Positions 1 through 6,157 of a DNA stretch of 8,426 bases are shown piece by piece. The notes below the pieces were generated by a model that was given only the letters and a program-made list of their open reading frames with translations, searched no databases and was not told where the DNA came from. Origin of the DNA: Alphaproteobacteria bacterium (GTDB lineage: Bacteria > Pseudomonadota > Alphaproteobacteria > Elsterales > Elsteraceae); the NCBI GenBank assembly GCA_013297545.1, contig JAAFHH010000110.1, positions 1 through 8,426 on the forward strand. Reading direction: 5' to 3'. The position numbers and the translations under genes were made by a program. The stretch's first letter is position 1; the number at the start of each line of letters is the position of its first letter.

Positions 1-600
1 GGCCTGGCAACCGGGCCGGAGGCGCGCGAGCGGGTGGTGTGGTTGTTCGACAAGGTTGGCCTGCGCCCGGAATCGATCGACCGCTACCCGCACGAATTCT
101 CTGGTGGGCAGCGCCAGCGCATCGGTATCGCCCGCGCGCTTGCCCTGCAGCCGCAGATCATTGTGGCGGACGAGCCGGTCTCCGCCCTCGACGTGTCGGT
201 GCAGGCGCAGGTGATCAACCTGCTGGTCGATCTGCAGGCGGAATTTGGCTTGGCGTACTTGTTCATCAGCCACGACCTCGCGGTCGTCCGCCACGTGGCG
301 GACCGGGTGGCGGTGATGTACCTCGGCACGATTGTCGAGATGGCGCCGGCGCGCCGGCTGTTCGCGGCCCCGCGTCACCCCTACACCCAAGCGCTGCTAG
401 CGGCAGCACCGCGACCGAGCCCGGGGGTTGCGCGCACGCGCCAACTGCTCGAAGGCGATGTGCCGAGCCCGGCCAACCCACCACCCGGCTGCCGGTTCCA
501 CACCCGCTGCCCGCACGTGATGGATCGCTGCCGGGTGGAAGCCCCCATTCTCACCACCCACGCCGACGGCCACAGCGCCGCGTGCTGGCTGCCGACCTAA
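1..600 (+). CDS. Dipeptide/oligopeptide ABC transporter ATP-binding protein, DppF/OppF type (5' partial)
   Basis: This is the C-terminal 199 residues of a cytoplasmic ATPase that powers peptide import. The start and the Walker A motif lie upstream of the window, because the reading frame is open to base 1. In window numbering the signature motif FSGGQRQR begins at residue 33, Walker B ends in Asp57-Glu58 (VADEP), a D-loop SALD follows, and the H-loop histidine is His91 (FISHD). An oligopeptide-transporter C-terminal extension (oligo_HPY type) follows, with HPYTQALL and a cysteine set C164-x4-C169-x6-C176-x18-C195. Such a four-cysteine set has been reported to hold a [4Fe-4S] cluster in some peptide-transporter ATPases. 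The wording around SALDVSVQAQV and EGDVPSPANPP resembles DppF/OppF more than DppD/OppD. The F-type subunit is usually last in the transporter operon, which fits the peptidase gene that follows after 13 bases. The exact substrate cannot be read from this subunit. Confidence 0.93.
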   Translation, partial: GLATGPEARERVVWLFDKVGLRPESIDRYPHEFSGGQRQRIGIARALALQPQIIVADEPVSALDVSVQAQVINLLVDLQAEFGLAYLFISHDLAVVRHVADRVAVMYLGTIVEMAPARRLFAAPRHPYTQALLAAAPRPSPGVARTRQLLEGDVPSPANPPPGCRFHTRCPHVMDRCRVEAPILTTHADGHSAACWLPT

Positions 601-608
601 AGGGAGAG
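601..608 (+). promoter_or_regulatory. Ribosome binding site of the M81 peptidase gene
   Basis: The purine-rich run AGGGAGAG starts directly after the ABC ATPase stop codon and lies five bases before the ATG at 614. It supports that start and the reading of both genes as one transcript. Confidence 0.6.
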
Positions 609-613
609 ACACC

Positions 614-2110
614 ATGGCGTTCACCGTCCTCACCGCTATGGTCATGCACGAGACCAACACGTTTAGCGTCAGGACAACACCGCTGGCGTCGTTCGAGGCG
701 CAGGTGCTGACCCACGGCAATGGCGTGGTCGATCGCTTCAAGGGCACGCGCACCGGGCTTGGTGCCTCGTTCGATCTGTCGGATCGCTTCGGCTGGCAGC
801 TGCGCCACCCGATCGCCGCCTCCGCCACGCCGTCGGGCCTCGTCACCCGCGATGCATTCGAGGCGATCCTTGGCCCGATCCTCACGGCGGCACCTGGCTG
901 CGACGGCGCGCTGCTCTACCTCCACGGTGCCATGGTGCTGGAGGATGAAGAAGACGGCGAAGGCGAGCTGCTCGAGCGCCTGCGCGCCGTGATCAGTGAC
1001 AAGCCCGTCATCGCGATCCTCGATCTGCACGCCAACGCGACCCAGCGCATGGCGGCGCATGCGAACTCCCTGATTTCCTACCGCACCTACCCGCACATCG
1101 ACGGCTACGACCGCATGATCCAAGGCGGTGAATTGTTGGAGCGCGCGATGAAGGGCGAGATTCGCCCACTCTGCCGCTTGGTGCAGCACCCGCAGCTTGA
1201 GGGCCTCGACCACGGTCGAACAGCCGCCGTGCCGGAGGATAGCCCAATGTTGGCGCTGCTGGCAGAGGCCGACCGGGTCGAAGCCGCGGGCGAAGCGCTG
1301 GTCGTCTCCCTGCAAGCGGGCTTCTCCGCGGCAGACATCCGCGATGTCGGCCCCTCGGTCGCCGTCACCACCAACGGCGACGCGGCCAAGGCCGACCTGA
1401 TCGCTGGCCACTTCGGCCAGGCGATTTGGGAAACCCGCCACTACGACAGCTTGAAGCCGCGCCTGCAGCCGATCGCAGACGTGGTCGCGCGCGCCAAGAC
1501 CGAAGAAGCTGTGGCCACAGCTCCTCTCGTGATCTCCGACTACGCCGACAATCCCGGCGGCGGCGCCTACATGGATTCGACCGCCCTGCTGGCTGCGATG
1601 ATCGCAGCCGATCTGCAAGGCGCAGCGTTCCACGCCATCCTCGACCCCGCTGCCGTGCAAGTTGGCCTGAAGGCCGGGCCAGGTGCAGAGATCCGCGTCA
1701 GCCTCGGCGGCCACACCGACCCCAGCATGGGCGGCGGCCCACTCGATCTCACCGGCCGGGTAGTTGCCCTCACCGACGGCAGCTTCATCGCCCGCGGGCC
1801 CATGGGGGGCGGCGCGCGCTACGACCACGGCCCCTCCATGACGCTGCGCGTTGGCGGCATCGATATCATCGTCGTCAGCCACCCAACCCAGACCAAGGAA
1901 TTGGAACAGTTCACCTCCATGGGCATCGAGCCGCGCGCCATGAAAACCCTGGTCGCGAAATCGATGCAGCACTTCCGCGCAGCGCTTGAGCCGATCGCGC
2001 GGGCCGTGGTGGTGGTGAACAGTGGGGCGCTGTGTTCACCGTTCCGGACGAGCGCGGATTTCAAAAAGACCCGGCGGCCGCTGTATCCGTTCGACGACGC
2101 GGCAGCCTAG
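614..2110 (+). CDS. M81 family metallopeptidase (MlrC / microcystinase C-like)
   Basis: A complete 498-residue cytosolic zinc peptidase of the M81/MlrC family. The founding member finishes the breakdown of linearised microcystin, but most family members act on unknown small peptides. The N-terminal motif HETNTF has His12 and Glu13. Further candidate metal ligands are His104 (LHGAM), Asp137 and His139 (DLHAN) and His161 (YPHID). Their order and spacing match, as I recall it, the ligand set proposed for sphingomonad MlrC (a Glu, a His, Asp-x-His, a His). The C-terminal domain begins near residue 300 and carries the family motif DNPGGG at 312-317. No signal peptide is visible. Length is in the usual range of about 490-510. 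The gene follows a peptide transporter ATPase by 13 bases with its own ribosome binding site, so cleavage of an imported peptide is the likely role. That is inference; a microcystin substrate should not be assumed. Confidence 0.93.
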   Translation: MAFTVLTAMVMHETNTFSVRTTPLASFEAQVLTHGNGVVDRFKGTRTGLGASFDLSDRFGWQLRHPIAASATPSGLVTRDAFEAILGPILTAAPGCDGALLYLHGAMVLEDEEDGEGELLERLRAVISDKPVIAILDLHANATQRMAAHANSLISYRTYPHIDGYDRMIQGGELLERAMKGEIRPLCRLVQHPQLEGLDHGRTAAVPEDSPMLALLAEADRVEAAGEALVVSLQAGFSAADIRDVGPSVAVTTNGDAAKADLIAGHFGQAIWETRHYDSLKPRLQPIADVVARAKTEEAVATAPLVISDYADNPGGGAYMDSTALLAAMIAADLQGAAFHAILDPAAVQVGLKAGPGAEIRVSLGGHTDPSMGGGPLDLTGRVVALTDGSFIARGPMGGGARYDHGPSMTLRVGGIDIIVVSHPTQTKELEQFTSMGIEPRAMKTLVAKSMQHFRAALEPIARAVVVVNSGALCSPFRTSADFKKTRRPLYPFDDAAA

Positions 2111-2178
2111 TCCCCCCGTTACAATGTTTCTGCACCCCGACACGCTGGTGTTACGCAGCCCGTTAACCCTACCTGCAC

Positions 2179-2199
2179 CGCCCGGCCTCACCCCGGGCG
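2179..2199. repeat. GC-rich hairpin between the peptidase and EF-hand genes
   Basis: CGCCCGG (2179-2185) and CCGGGCG (2193-2199) form a perfect 7-bp stem with a 7-base loop. It lies in the 113-base spacer after the peptidase stop. No T-run follows, so it is not a textbook intrinsic terminator. It could still stabilise the 3' end of the upstream mRNA or slow the polymerase. The rest of the spacer shows no promoter I would defend. Confidence 0.4.
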
Positions 2200-2210
2200 A
2201 CTTCCTGCAC

Positions 2211-2217
2211 AGAGGGG
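2211..2217 (+). promoter_or_regulatory. Ribosome binding site of the EF-hand gene
   Basis: AGAGGGG lies six bases before the ATG at 2224 and supports that start. Confidence 0.55.
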
Positions 2218-2223
2218 ATAACG

Positions 2224-2733
2224 ATGCAGATCAGTTCGATGAGTGGCGGTTTCGGCGCGATGCGCGCGGTGCCGACCAAGGAACAGCGCGAGCAGCAGTT
2301 CCTGAAAGCCGACACCGATGGCAGCGGCGGCCTGTCGATTGAGGAGTTTGAGCAAGGGGCACCGGCCGATGCGCTGGCCAAACTCGCCAGCTCCGGCCCC
2401 AGTGCCGAAAACCTGTTCAAGCGGATGGATCGCGACGGCAATGGCGAGCTCACCCAAGGCGAGATCGAAAACGGCAAGCCAAAGTTCGATTCCGCCAACA
2501 TGAGCGTGCTGATCCAGCTGCAGTCGGCCGGCGACACTGAAACCGACCAGTCGCTCGCCAAGCTGCTGGCAGAGGATGAGGACGAGCAGGACGACGACAA
2601 GGACGTAACCAAGTCCGAGTCCACGCTGGTCGAACGGCTGCAGGACATCCAGTCGCTGCTGATGGACTATCTGTCGCGCACCAGCGCGAACTTCACCTTG
2701 CGCACCGACGGCACGCGCAGCAGCGTTGAGTGA
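2224..2733 (+). CDS. EF-hand calcium-binding protein with acidic tract
   Basis: A 169-residue protein with two canonical 12-residue EF-hand loops. Loop 1 spans residues 30-41 (ligand positions D30, D32, S34, G36 backbone, S38, E41). Loop 2 spans residues 69-80 (D69, D71, N73, E75, T77, E80). The last position of each loop is the bidentate Glu needed for calcium. Flanking residues look helical, so calcium binding is likely. There is no signal peptide or membrane segment, so it should be cytosolic; many bacterial EF-hand proteins are exported instead. Residues 117-127 are almost all Asp/Glu, followed by a predicted amphipathic helix (about 133-150) that could be a partner-binding site. The N-terminus is Ser/Gly/Met-rich. 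Whether it is a calcium buffer or a sensor is unknown. It lies upstream of a two-component system on the same strand, separated by 94 bases containing a palindrome, so it is probably its own transcript. Confidence 0.88.
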   Translation: MQISSMSGGFGAMRAVPTKEQREQQFLKADTDGSGGLSIEEFEQGAPADALAKLASSGPSAENLFKRMDRDGNGELTQGEIENGKPKFDSANMSVLIQLQSAGDTETDQSLAKLLAEDEDEQDDDKDVTKSESTLVERLQDIQSLLMDYLSRTSANFTLRTDGTRSSVE

Positions 2734-2760
2734 GCCTAACCGCGCGGGGATTGGCGGGAC

Positions 2761-2790
2761 GGTATCTCGAGGGCGCGCCTTCGAGATATC
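2761..2790. repeat. Near-perfect 30-base palindrome in front of the response regulator
   Basis: The arms TATCTCGA (2763-2770) and TCGAGATA (2781-2788) flank GGCGCGCC (2772-2779), itself a palindrome on the same centre (2775.5). Only G2771/T2780 and G2762/T2789 depart from perfect symmetry, and both could be G-U pairs in RNA. It lies between the EF-hand stop (2733) and the regulator start (2828). It could be a dimer-binding operator, the 3' hairpin of the EF-hand mRNA (no T-run follows), or one copy of a dispersed palindromic repeat. No second copy is seen in this window. Confidence 0.6.
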
Positions 2791-2827
2791 GTTCGCGGTC
2801 GCACTCGCCTCTTCGTTCTGGACGCCG

Positions 2828-3558
2828 GTGAAAGACCAACCGCCGCACATCCTGGTCGTCGACGACGACACCGAGATCCGCACCCTGGTGCAGGATCTGT
2901 TGATGCGGCACGGGTTTTCCGTGGCGACGGCGGGCGATGCGGCCGAATGCAAGGCCACCCTCGCCCACGGCACCGTCGACCTCGTGCTGCTCGACGTCAT
3001 GTTGCCGGGCCAAGATGGCCTCAGCCTCTGCCGGGAGGTGCGCGCCAGCACCAGCGTACCGGTGATCCTGGTCAGCGCGCTGGGGGAGGAGACCGACCGC
3101 GTTGTCGGTCTTGAAATCGGCGCCGATGACTATGTCGCCAAACCCTTCGGTGCGCGCGAACTGGTCGCGCGGATTCGCGCGGTGCTGCGGCGTGCCCAAC
3201 CACCCACGGCGGTTGATCCACCGCCGGTGATTGGGACCGGGGCGATCCTCTGCTTCGCCACCTGGCGGCTCGATCTCGATCGGCGCGAGTTGCGCGGCGC
3301 TGACGGTACCACCATGCCGCTGACCGCCGCGAATACGGCTTGTTGCAGGTGTTGGCCGAGCGGCCAGGGCGGGTGCTGACCCGCGACCAGCTGCTGGATT
3401 TCACCCGCGGGCGCACGGCCGATCTGTTCGATCGCAGCATCGACATTCAGATCAGCCGCCTGCGCCGCAAGATCGAACCAGACCCGCGCGAGCCGGTGCT
3501 GATCAAAACAGTGCGCAATGGCGGCTATCTGTTCGCCGCCGCCGTGAGCCGCCCGTGA
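2828..3558 (+). pseudogene. OmpR-family response regulator, frameshifted in the DNA-binding domain
   Basis: Receiver plus winged-helix regulator, partner of the kinase that follows. From the GTG at 2828 the receiver has the acidic pair D12-D13, phospho-acceptor D56 (LLDVMLPG), S83 and K105 (YVAKPF). The frame then enters the OmpR-type DNA-binding domain but fails at about 3329-3330. After MPLTAA it reads into unrelated sequence and stops at 3377-3379. The expected continuation EYGLLQVLAERPGRVLT sits in the next frame from 3331 and runs through the recognition helix (SIDIQISRLRRKI) and the wing to the stop at 3556-3558. Restoring one base gives 243 residues, a normal family length. As written, the product is 183 residues and lacks most of the DNA-binding fold. 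No slippery heptamer is evident, so this is a one-base deletion or a sequence error. The GTG is preferred over an upstream TTG at 2726 because it places the first strand (ILVVDDD) at residue 8; its ribosome binding site is weak. Confidence 0.85.
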
Positions 3559-4865
3559 CCCGCCGGCCGTGGTGGTGGCTCTGGCACCGCGTCGACACGC
3601 TGACCGTGCGCATCGCGGCCAGCTTCATCGTGCTGCTGGTGCTGTTCCATGTCGGTGTCTCGGCGCTGTTCATCTTCATCACCCGCGGACCACCGCCCGA
3701 AGGCGTGCTGCTGCCGGGACGCATTCAGGCGCTGGTCGACATCGTCGAAGCCTTGCCAGCGGGCGATCGCCCGGACTTGGTGGCAGCCCTCACCCACCCC
3801 GATGTCGCGATCGCCTGGTCCCCCAGTGGCACCCTGCCCGCCGACGCCCCGACCCCGAACAGCCCGATTGCTGCCTTCGTGCGGATCGCGCTGCGCAGTG
3901 CGCAAGACGTCAGCGTGCGGATCGACGAGGCGCGCACGGTGCACGCGGCCGCCCGGCTGAGTGATGGCTCGATCCTGGCCTTTGTGCTGCGCGACCCGAA
4001 GGCCCCCTATCCCGACCCCACTCGCTTCCTACTCTGGGTCGGGCTGACCGCGATGTTGGCGGTCGTCGGCTCCGTGCTGCTGGCCCGCCACCTGGCGGCC
4101 CCCTTGCGCGTGCTGGCGACCACGGCCGAACGCATTGGCCGCAGCGAGACGCCGATGCTGAATACGCTGTCCGGCCCGCGCGAGATGCGCACCCTCGGCA
4201 CGGCGTTCATCCGCATGCACGAACGCCTGCAGCGCTTTCTCGACGACCGCACTCGGATGCTGGCCGCGATTGCGCATGATTTGCGCACTCCCCTTACTCG
4301 GTTGCGCCTGCGCACCGAATTCGTCGAAGCCGACAGCGTGCGTGACAAGATGCTGGCCGACATCGATCAGATGTCCGCGATGGTTGGCGCCACCTTGCTG
4401 TTCGCGCGCGACGATCGCTCGCAAGAACCGGTGGTCGAGATCGCGCTCACCGACCTGCTACGCGAGATCGCTGATGGCATGGTCGACCTCGGCCGCACGG
4501 TCAGTCTGCGGGCGGCACCCGGTGTGCGCTACCGCGGCGCGCCGATCGCGCTTGCCCGTGCGATCACCAATCTGGTCGACAACGCCTGCCGTCATGGGGG
4601 CAGTGCGCGCGTCACCCTGATCGCCGATGCGGCAGGAGTGGAAATCCTGATCGACGATGACGGGCCGGGTATTCCAGACGCGCTGCTGGACGAAGTGTTC
4701 CAGCCCTTCGTGCGGGTCGATGCCGCCCGCAACCTGGACGACGGCAGCGGCTCCGGCCTCGGCCTTGCGATCGCCCGTTCGATCGCGCGCAGCCATGGTG
4801 GCGATGTGTTCCTGCAAAACCGCCCGGAAGGCGGCCTGCGCGCCCGGATGACCTTGCCGTCCTAG
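3555..4865 (+). CDS. Two-component sensor histidine kinase, EnvZ-like (HAMP, HisKA, HATPase)
   Basis: A 436-residue inner-membrane sensor kinase. TM1 is about residues 20-42, followed by a periplasmic segment of about 115 residues with no domain I recognise. TM2 is about 158-177 and a HAMP linker runs to about 232. The phospho-acceptor is His241 in the H-box AIAHDLRTPLTRLRLR. The ATPase domain has the N-box with Asn343 (NLVDNACRHG), the G1 box Asp368-x-Gly-x-Gly (DDDGPGI) and the G2 box GSGLGL at 399-404. All catalytic motifs are intact. It should autophosphorylate on His241 and pass phosphate to Asp56 of the regulator. Its GTG start overlaps the regulator's stop (GTGA, 3555-3558), so it is probably translationally coupled. 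If the regulator frameshift is real, translation of the upstream frame would end at 3379, which could weaken that coupling. The N-terminus carries a Trp-rich, basic stretch before TM1. The stimulus is unknown. Confidence 0.93.
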   Translation: MTRRPWWWLWHRVDTLTVRIAASFIVLLVLFHVGVSALFIFITRGPPPEGVLLPGRIQALVDIVEALPAGDRPDLVAALTHPDVAIAWSPSGTLPADAPTPNSPIAAFVRIALRSAQDVSVRIDEARTVHAAARLSDGSILAFVLRDPKAPYPDPTRFLLWVGLTAMLAVVGSVLLARHLAAPLRVLATTAERIGRSETPMLNTLSGPREMRTLGTAFIRMHERLQRFLDDRTRMLAAIAHDLRTPLTRLRLRTEFVEADSVRDKMLADIDQMSAMVGATLLFARDDRSQEPVVEIALTDLLREIADGMVDLGRTVSLRAAPGVRYRGAPIALARAITNLVDNACRHGGSARVTLIADAAGVEILIDDDGPGIPDALLDEVFQPFVRVDAARNLDDGSGSGLGLAIARSIARSHGGDVFLQNRPEGGLRARMTLPS

Positions 4866-4901
4866 CAGCACAGCGCCGAAGATGCGCGCTCACCCTGCAG
4901 C

Positions 4902-4905
4902 AGGA
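4902..4905 (+). promoter_or_regulatory. Ribosome binding site that favours the 4912 start of bluB
   Basis: AGGA lies six bases before the ATG at 4912. The in-frame ATG at 4882 has only a weak GAAG directly next to it, so the downstream start is preferred. Confidence 0.45.
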
Positions 4906-4911
4906 CCCGCG

Positions 4912-5568
4912 ATGCCAGACACCAGACCAGCTGAAGCGTTCGAGCCCTCGGACGCGTTTCGCGCCGCGCTTGAGCAGCTGTTGATCTGGCGCCGAGACGA
5001 GCGGCACTTTCGATGTGATCCACTGCCCGCGGGCACCGTGGCGGCGCTGGTGGCAACCGCCTGCCTGGCACCATCCGTCGGCAATGCCCAGCCCTGGCGC
5101 TTTGTCGAGGTGCAGAGCCCCGCACGGCGTGCCGGCATCACCCAGATCTTCGAGCAGGCAAATGCTGCCGCCGCACAGCTGTATCAAGGGAACCAGGCGG
5201 ATCAGTATGCTGCGCTCAAGCTGGCTGGCCTGCGCGAAGCACCAGTGCACCTCGCCGTGTTCTGTGATGAAGCAACTGCGACCGGCCACGGGCTTGGGCG
5301 GCAGACCATGCCGGAAATGCTGCGCTACTCGGTGGTCTGCGCCGTTCACACACTTTGGCTGGCTGCCCACGCCCGCGGCCTGGGGGTGGGCTGGGTCTCC
5401 ATTCTAGATCCGCACGCGGTGCGTGCCTGCCTGGATGTGCCGCTGGACTGGTCGCTGGTTGCCTATCTGTGCATCGGCTGGCCGCAGGAGGCGCATGCCA
5501 CGCCGGAACTGGAACGGCGGGGCTGGCAAGATCGCCTTACAGTCGACACCCTGCTCCAGACGCGGTAG
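4912..5568 (+). CDS. bluB: 5,6-dimethylbenzimidazole synthase BluB
   Basis: A 218-residue cytosolic enzyme of the nitroreductase fold. BluB uses oxygen to cleave reduced FMN into 5,6-dimethylbenzimidazole, the lower ligand of vitamin B12. Family-specific wording runs throughout: RRDERHFR, LAPSVGNAQPWRF, LKLAGLREAPVHLAVFCD, GHGLGRQTMPE, LGVGWVSILDP and VAYLCIGWP. Asp29 (in RRDER) and Ser163 (in WVSILDP) correspond by context and spacing to the Asp and Ser shown to be catalytic in Sinorhizobium meliloti BluB (D32 and S167 there). The WVSILDP and GHGLGR signatures separate it from ordinary nitroreductases. Two in-frame ATGs exist; 4912 is chosen for its ribosome binding site, and 4882 would add ten residues. 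It follows the histidine kinase by 46 bases on the same strand and may share its transcript. No other cobalamin gene and no cobalamin riboswitch is visible nearby. Confidence 0.95.
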   Translation: MPDTRPAEAFEPSDAFRAALEQLLIWRRDERHFRCDPLPAGTVAALVATACLAPSVGNAQPWRFVEVQSPARRAGITQIFEQANAAAAQLYQGNQADQYAALKLAGLREAPVHLAVFCDEATATGHGLGRQTMPEMLRYSVVCAVHTLWLAAHARGLGVGWVSILDPHAVRACLDVPLDWSLVAYLCIGWPQEAHATPELERRGWQDRLTVDTLLQTR

Positions 5569-5572
5569 GCGC

Positions 5573-6049
5573 CTAGTACGCCACCTTGTCCGGCTTCGCG
5601 GCCCACTCCTGGAACGGCACGATCGCTTCCGCTTGCAGCAGGCGCTTCATCGGCAAGCTTCGCCCCGCGATCGGCAGCGCCAGTTCCTGGTACAGGAACT
5701 GATCATCAAACCCGATCGCCGCTGCGTCAGCCGCCGCGTTGCCGTAGTGGATAAGCTCAATGCGCGCCCAGTATGTCGCCGCAAGGCACATCGGGCACGG
5801 CTCGCAGCTGGTGTGGAGCACGGCACCGGCCAGGCTGAAGCTGCCCGTGCGCCGGCAGGCGTCACGGATCGCGACCACTTCGGCGTGGGCGGTTGGATCC
5901 ATCGTCGAGGTGACCTGGTTCCAACCTTCACCGATGATCGCGCCATCGCGGACGATCACGGCACCGAAGGGCCCACCAGCACCCGCGGCCATATGGATGC
6001 GCGAGAGTTCGATCGCGCGGCGCATGAAGGTATCGTCGCTTGGCGCCAT
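5573..6049 (-). CDS. Guanine deaminase-type nucleoside/nucleobase deaminase
   Basis: A 158-residue zinc deaminase of the cytidine-deaminase-like fold, most like Bacillus subtilis GuaD, which converts guanine to xanthine. The zinc site is His55-Ala-Glu57 (His ligand, Glu proton shuttle) and Pro84-Cys85-Pro-Met-Cys88 (two Cys ligands). GuaD-like wording includes GGPFGAVIVRDG, DPTAHAEVVAIR, TSCEPCPMCLAATYWAR, GFDDQFLY and a C-terminal PFQEW ending in Tyr158. In B. subtilis GuaD the C-terminal segment, also ending in Tyr, is domain-swapped into the active site. Length matches (156 in B. subtilis). The ATG at 6049 is chosen because a strong ribosome binding site precedes it and family alignment begins there; the frame stays open further upstream but that part runs antisense to the MFS gene. 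The gene is tail-to-tail with bluB, 4 bases apart. Other related deaminases, such as tRNA adenosine deaminase, are less likely given the C-terminal tail. Confidence 0.9.
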   Translation of the reverse strand: MAPSDDTFMRRAIELSRIHMAAGAGGPFGAVIVRDGAIIGEGWNQVTSTMDPTAHAEVVAIRDACRRTGSFSLAGAVLHTSCEPCPMCLAATYWARIELIHYGNAAADAAAIGFDDQFLYQELALPIAGRSLPMKRLLQAEAIVPFQEWAAKPDKVAY

Positions 6050-6053
6050 CCTG

Positions 6054-6061
6054 CCCCCCCT
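6054..6061 (-). promoter_or_regulatory. Ribosome binding site of the guanine deaminase gene
   Basis: Read on the minus strand this is AGGGGGGG, four bases before the ATG at 6049. It decides the start of this long open frame. Confidence 0.55.
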
Positions 6062-6078
6062 GGTTGCGGCGCGACCTT

Positions 6079-6116
6079 GCCTGCGGCCCCCCCTCACGCG
6101 CAAGGGGCATGCAGGC
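6079..6116. repeat. Imperfect inverted repeat in the divergent deaminase/MFS intergenic region
   Basis: GCCTGC (6079-6084) pairs with GCAGGC (6111-6116), and GCCCC (6086-6090) with GGGGC (6104-6108). A 1x2 internal bulge separates the two stems and the loop is 13 bases. It sits in the 108 bases between two divergent genes, where an operator or 5'-leader structure could act. In such GC-rich DNA it may be chance. I could not place convincing -35/-10 boxes for either direction. Confidence 0.3.
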
Positions 6117-6157
6117 GAGGCAGCCCTCATCGGCTCAGAAGCCGCTAGTCTCAAGCG

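Noticed and set aside
551..1972. Long minus-strand open frame (473 residues) opposite the peptidase gene
   Set aside because: The plus strand encodes a clear M81 enzyme across this span. The minus-strand translation is low-complexity and has no recognisable domain, as expected for antisense frames in GC-rich DNA.
2111..2178. Possible sigma-70 promoter around the GTTAC repeats before the EF-hand gene
   Set aside because: The repeated GTTA words do not give a -35/-10 pair at acceptable spacing, so I do not call a promoter.
2726..2827. TTG start at 2726 for the response regulator, adding 34 residues
   Set aside because: It would overlap the EF-hand stop and translate through the palindrome. 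Receiver domains normally begin within ten residues of the start, as the GTG at 2828 gives.
3326..3334. Programmed -1 ribosomal frameshift in the response regulator
   Set aside because: No X-XXY-YYZ slippery heptamer is present at the shift, and programmed shifts are not known in this domain. A deletion or sequence error is simpler.
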